Source: Alphaproteobacteria bacterium | GTDB taxonomy: Bacteria; Pseudomonadota; Alphaproteobacteria; Reyranellales; Reyranellaceae | Direction of reading: 5' to 3' | Assembly (NCBI GenBank): GCA_013290035.1 | Contig: JABCYT010000228.1 | Span: forward strand, 1-6,176 | DNA: 6,176 nucleotides | The notes under the pieces: generated by a model | Told to the model about the DNA's origin: nothing | Database searches by the model: none | What the model saw: only the letters and a program-made list of their open reading frames with translations | Shown here: in pieces, positions 5,872 through 6,176 of the stretch | How positions within the stretch are numbered: position 1 is the stretch's first letter | Layout: each line of letters opens with the position of its first letter | Position numbers and translations under genes: made by a program

Positions 5872-6176
5872 TTGGCGCAAGTAGCGGGGCGGCGAACAGG
5901 CCCAAGACCAGCAGCGGATAGGGCGCGCCCCACCAGAAGGCGAAGCGGTCGAGGAAGGCGGCGGGATCGTCGCCGTAGACAAAGCGCGCATAGAGAAAGT
6001 CGACAAGCACGGTGGATGTCGGCCACAGCAGCGCGGCCAGCAGGGCCGCCTCGAACCAGCGCGGCCCGGTGGTGCGGCGGGCATGGATCAGCGCCAGCAT
6101 CGCCGCATAAGGCAGCGGCACCAGCGCCTTGTACCATTCGACCGCGAGCACCGGGAGCGTCGGGCCGATCCAGGTG
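5831..6176 (-). CDS. Hypothetical membrane protein, 5' end outside the window
   Basis: The frame is open from the right edge to TGA (complement of 5831-5833) and yields about 114 residues. Codon third positions are strongly G/C and the protein is hydrophobic, with about three likely membrane segments: around the PLPYAAMLALIHA stretch, around FEAALLAALLWPTSTVLVDF, and around APYPLLVLGLFAAPLLA, joined by a loop FVYGDDPAAFLDRFAFWWG that is rich in aromatics and Asp. I do not recognise the family. The last 13 or so residues (TVIPTGAKRSGGT) are encoded by the right arm of the inverted repeat, so the original C-terminus has probably been replaced or extended by the repeat. A GTG at 6151 could be a start, but the frame continues upstream in good coding sequence, so the gene is more likely truncated by the window edge. 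Other minus-strand frames here are less protein-like. Confidence 0.65.
   Translation of the reverse strand, partial: TWIGPTLPVLAVEWYKALVPLPYAAMLALIHARRTTGPRWFEAALLAALLWPTSTVLVDFLYARFVYGDDPAAFLDRFAFWWGAPYPLLVLGLFAAPLLAPTVIPTGAKRSGGT

Noticed and set aside
5749..6137. Two other minus-strand frames over the membrane protein (111 and 123 codons).
   Set aside because: They are Arg/Pro/Ala-rich, lack coherent hydrophobic segments and have poorer third-position bias than the chosen frame; parts are simply translated repeat sequence.

Overview
The window is GC-rich, densely coding DNA that looks like the chromosome of an alphaproteobacterium. Three things point there: a three-gene petA-petB-petC operon with separate cytochrome b and cytochrome c1 genes, a Rieske protein carrying an uncleaved Tat-type anchor (TRRDFL), and a HemF that ends at a short ...RWP C-terminus as I remember for alphaproteobacterial HemF. 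A genus cannot be fixed from the sequence. Nothing here looks like a phage, an insertion sequence, a CRISPR array or a defence island.

Layout from left to right. (1) Bases 1-1006, plus strand: the last 36 codons of a probable class III (CaiB/BaiF) CoA-transferase. Its stop overlaps the GTG start of a complete HpcH/HpaI-CitE type acyl-CoA lyase, suggesting a small CoA-thioester pathway operon of unknown substrate. (2) Bases 1003-1392, minus strand: a 129-residue protein of unknown function that begins MCDYSL. It converges on the lyase so tightly that both stop codons lie in one CTAG. (3) Bases 1503-4150, minus strand: the cytochrome bc1 operon, in the order Rieske (petA), cytochrome b (petB), cytochrome c1 (petC). 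(4) Bases 4311-5661, plus strand, divergent from petA: trmL (tRNA wobble 2'-O-methyltransferase), overlapping by 17 bases hemF (oxygen-dependent coproporphyrinogen III oxidase). (5) Bases 5763-5871: a long imperfect inverted repeat of the REP/BIME kind. (6) Bases 5831-6176, minus strand: the 3' part of an unrecognised membrane protein whose last dozen or so codons lie inside that repeat.

Functionally the core is respiration and heme. PetA, PetB and PetC form the quinol:cytochrome c oxidoreductase of the inner membrane, which needs two b hemes and one c heme. HemF, transcribed away from the same intergenic region, makes protoporphyrinogen IX for heme when oxygen is present. TrmL sits between them as a housekeeping gene. 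The CoA-transferase/lyase pair is a separate metabolic unit.

Most of the window is conventional. The least ordinary parts are the repeat that supplies the C-terminus of the membrane protein and the small MCDYSL protein. I found no convincing sign of a new multi-gene system.
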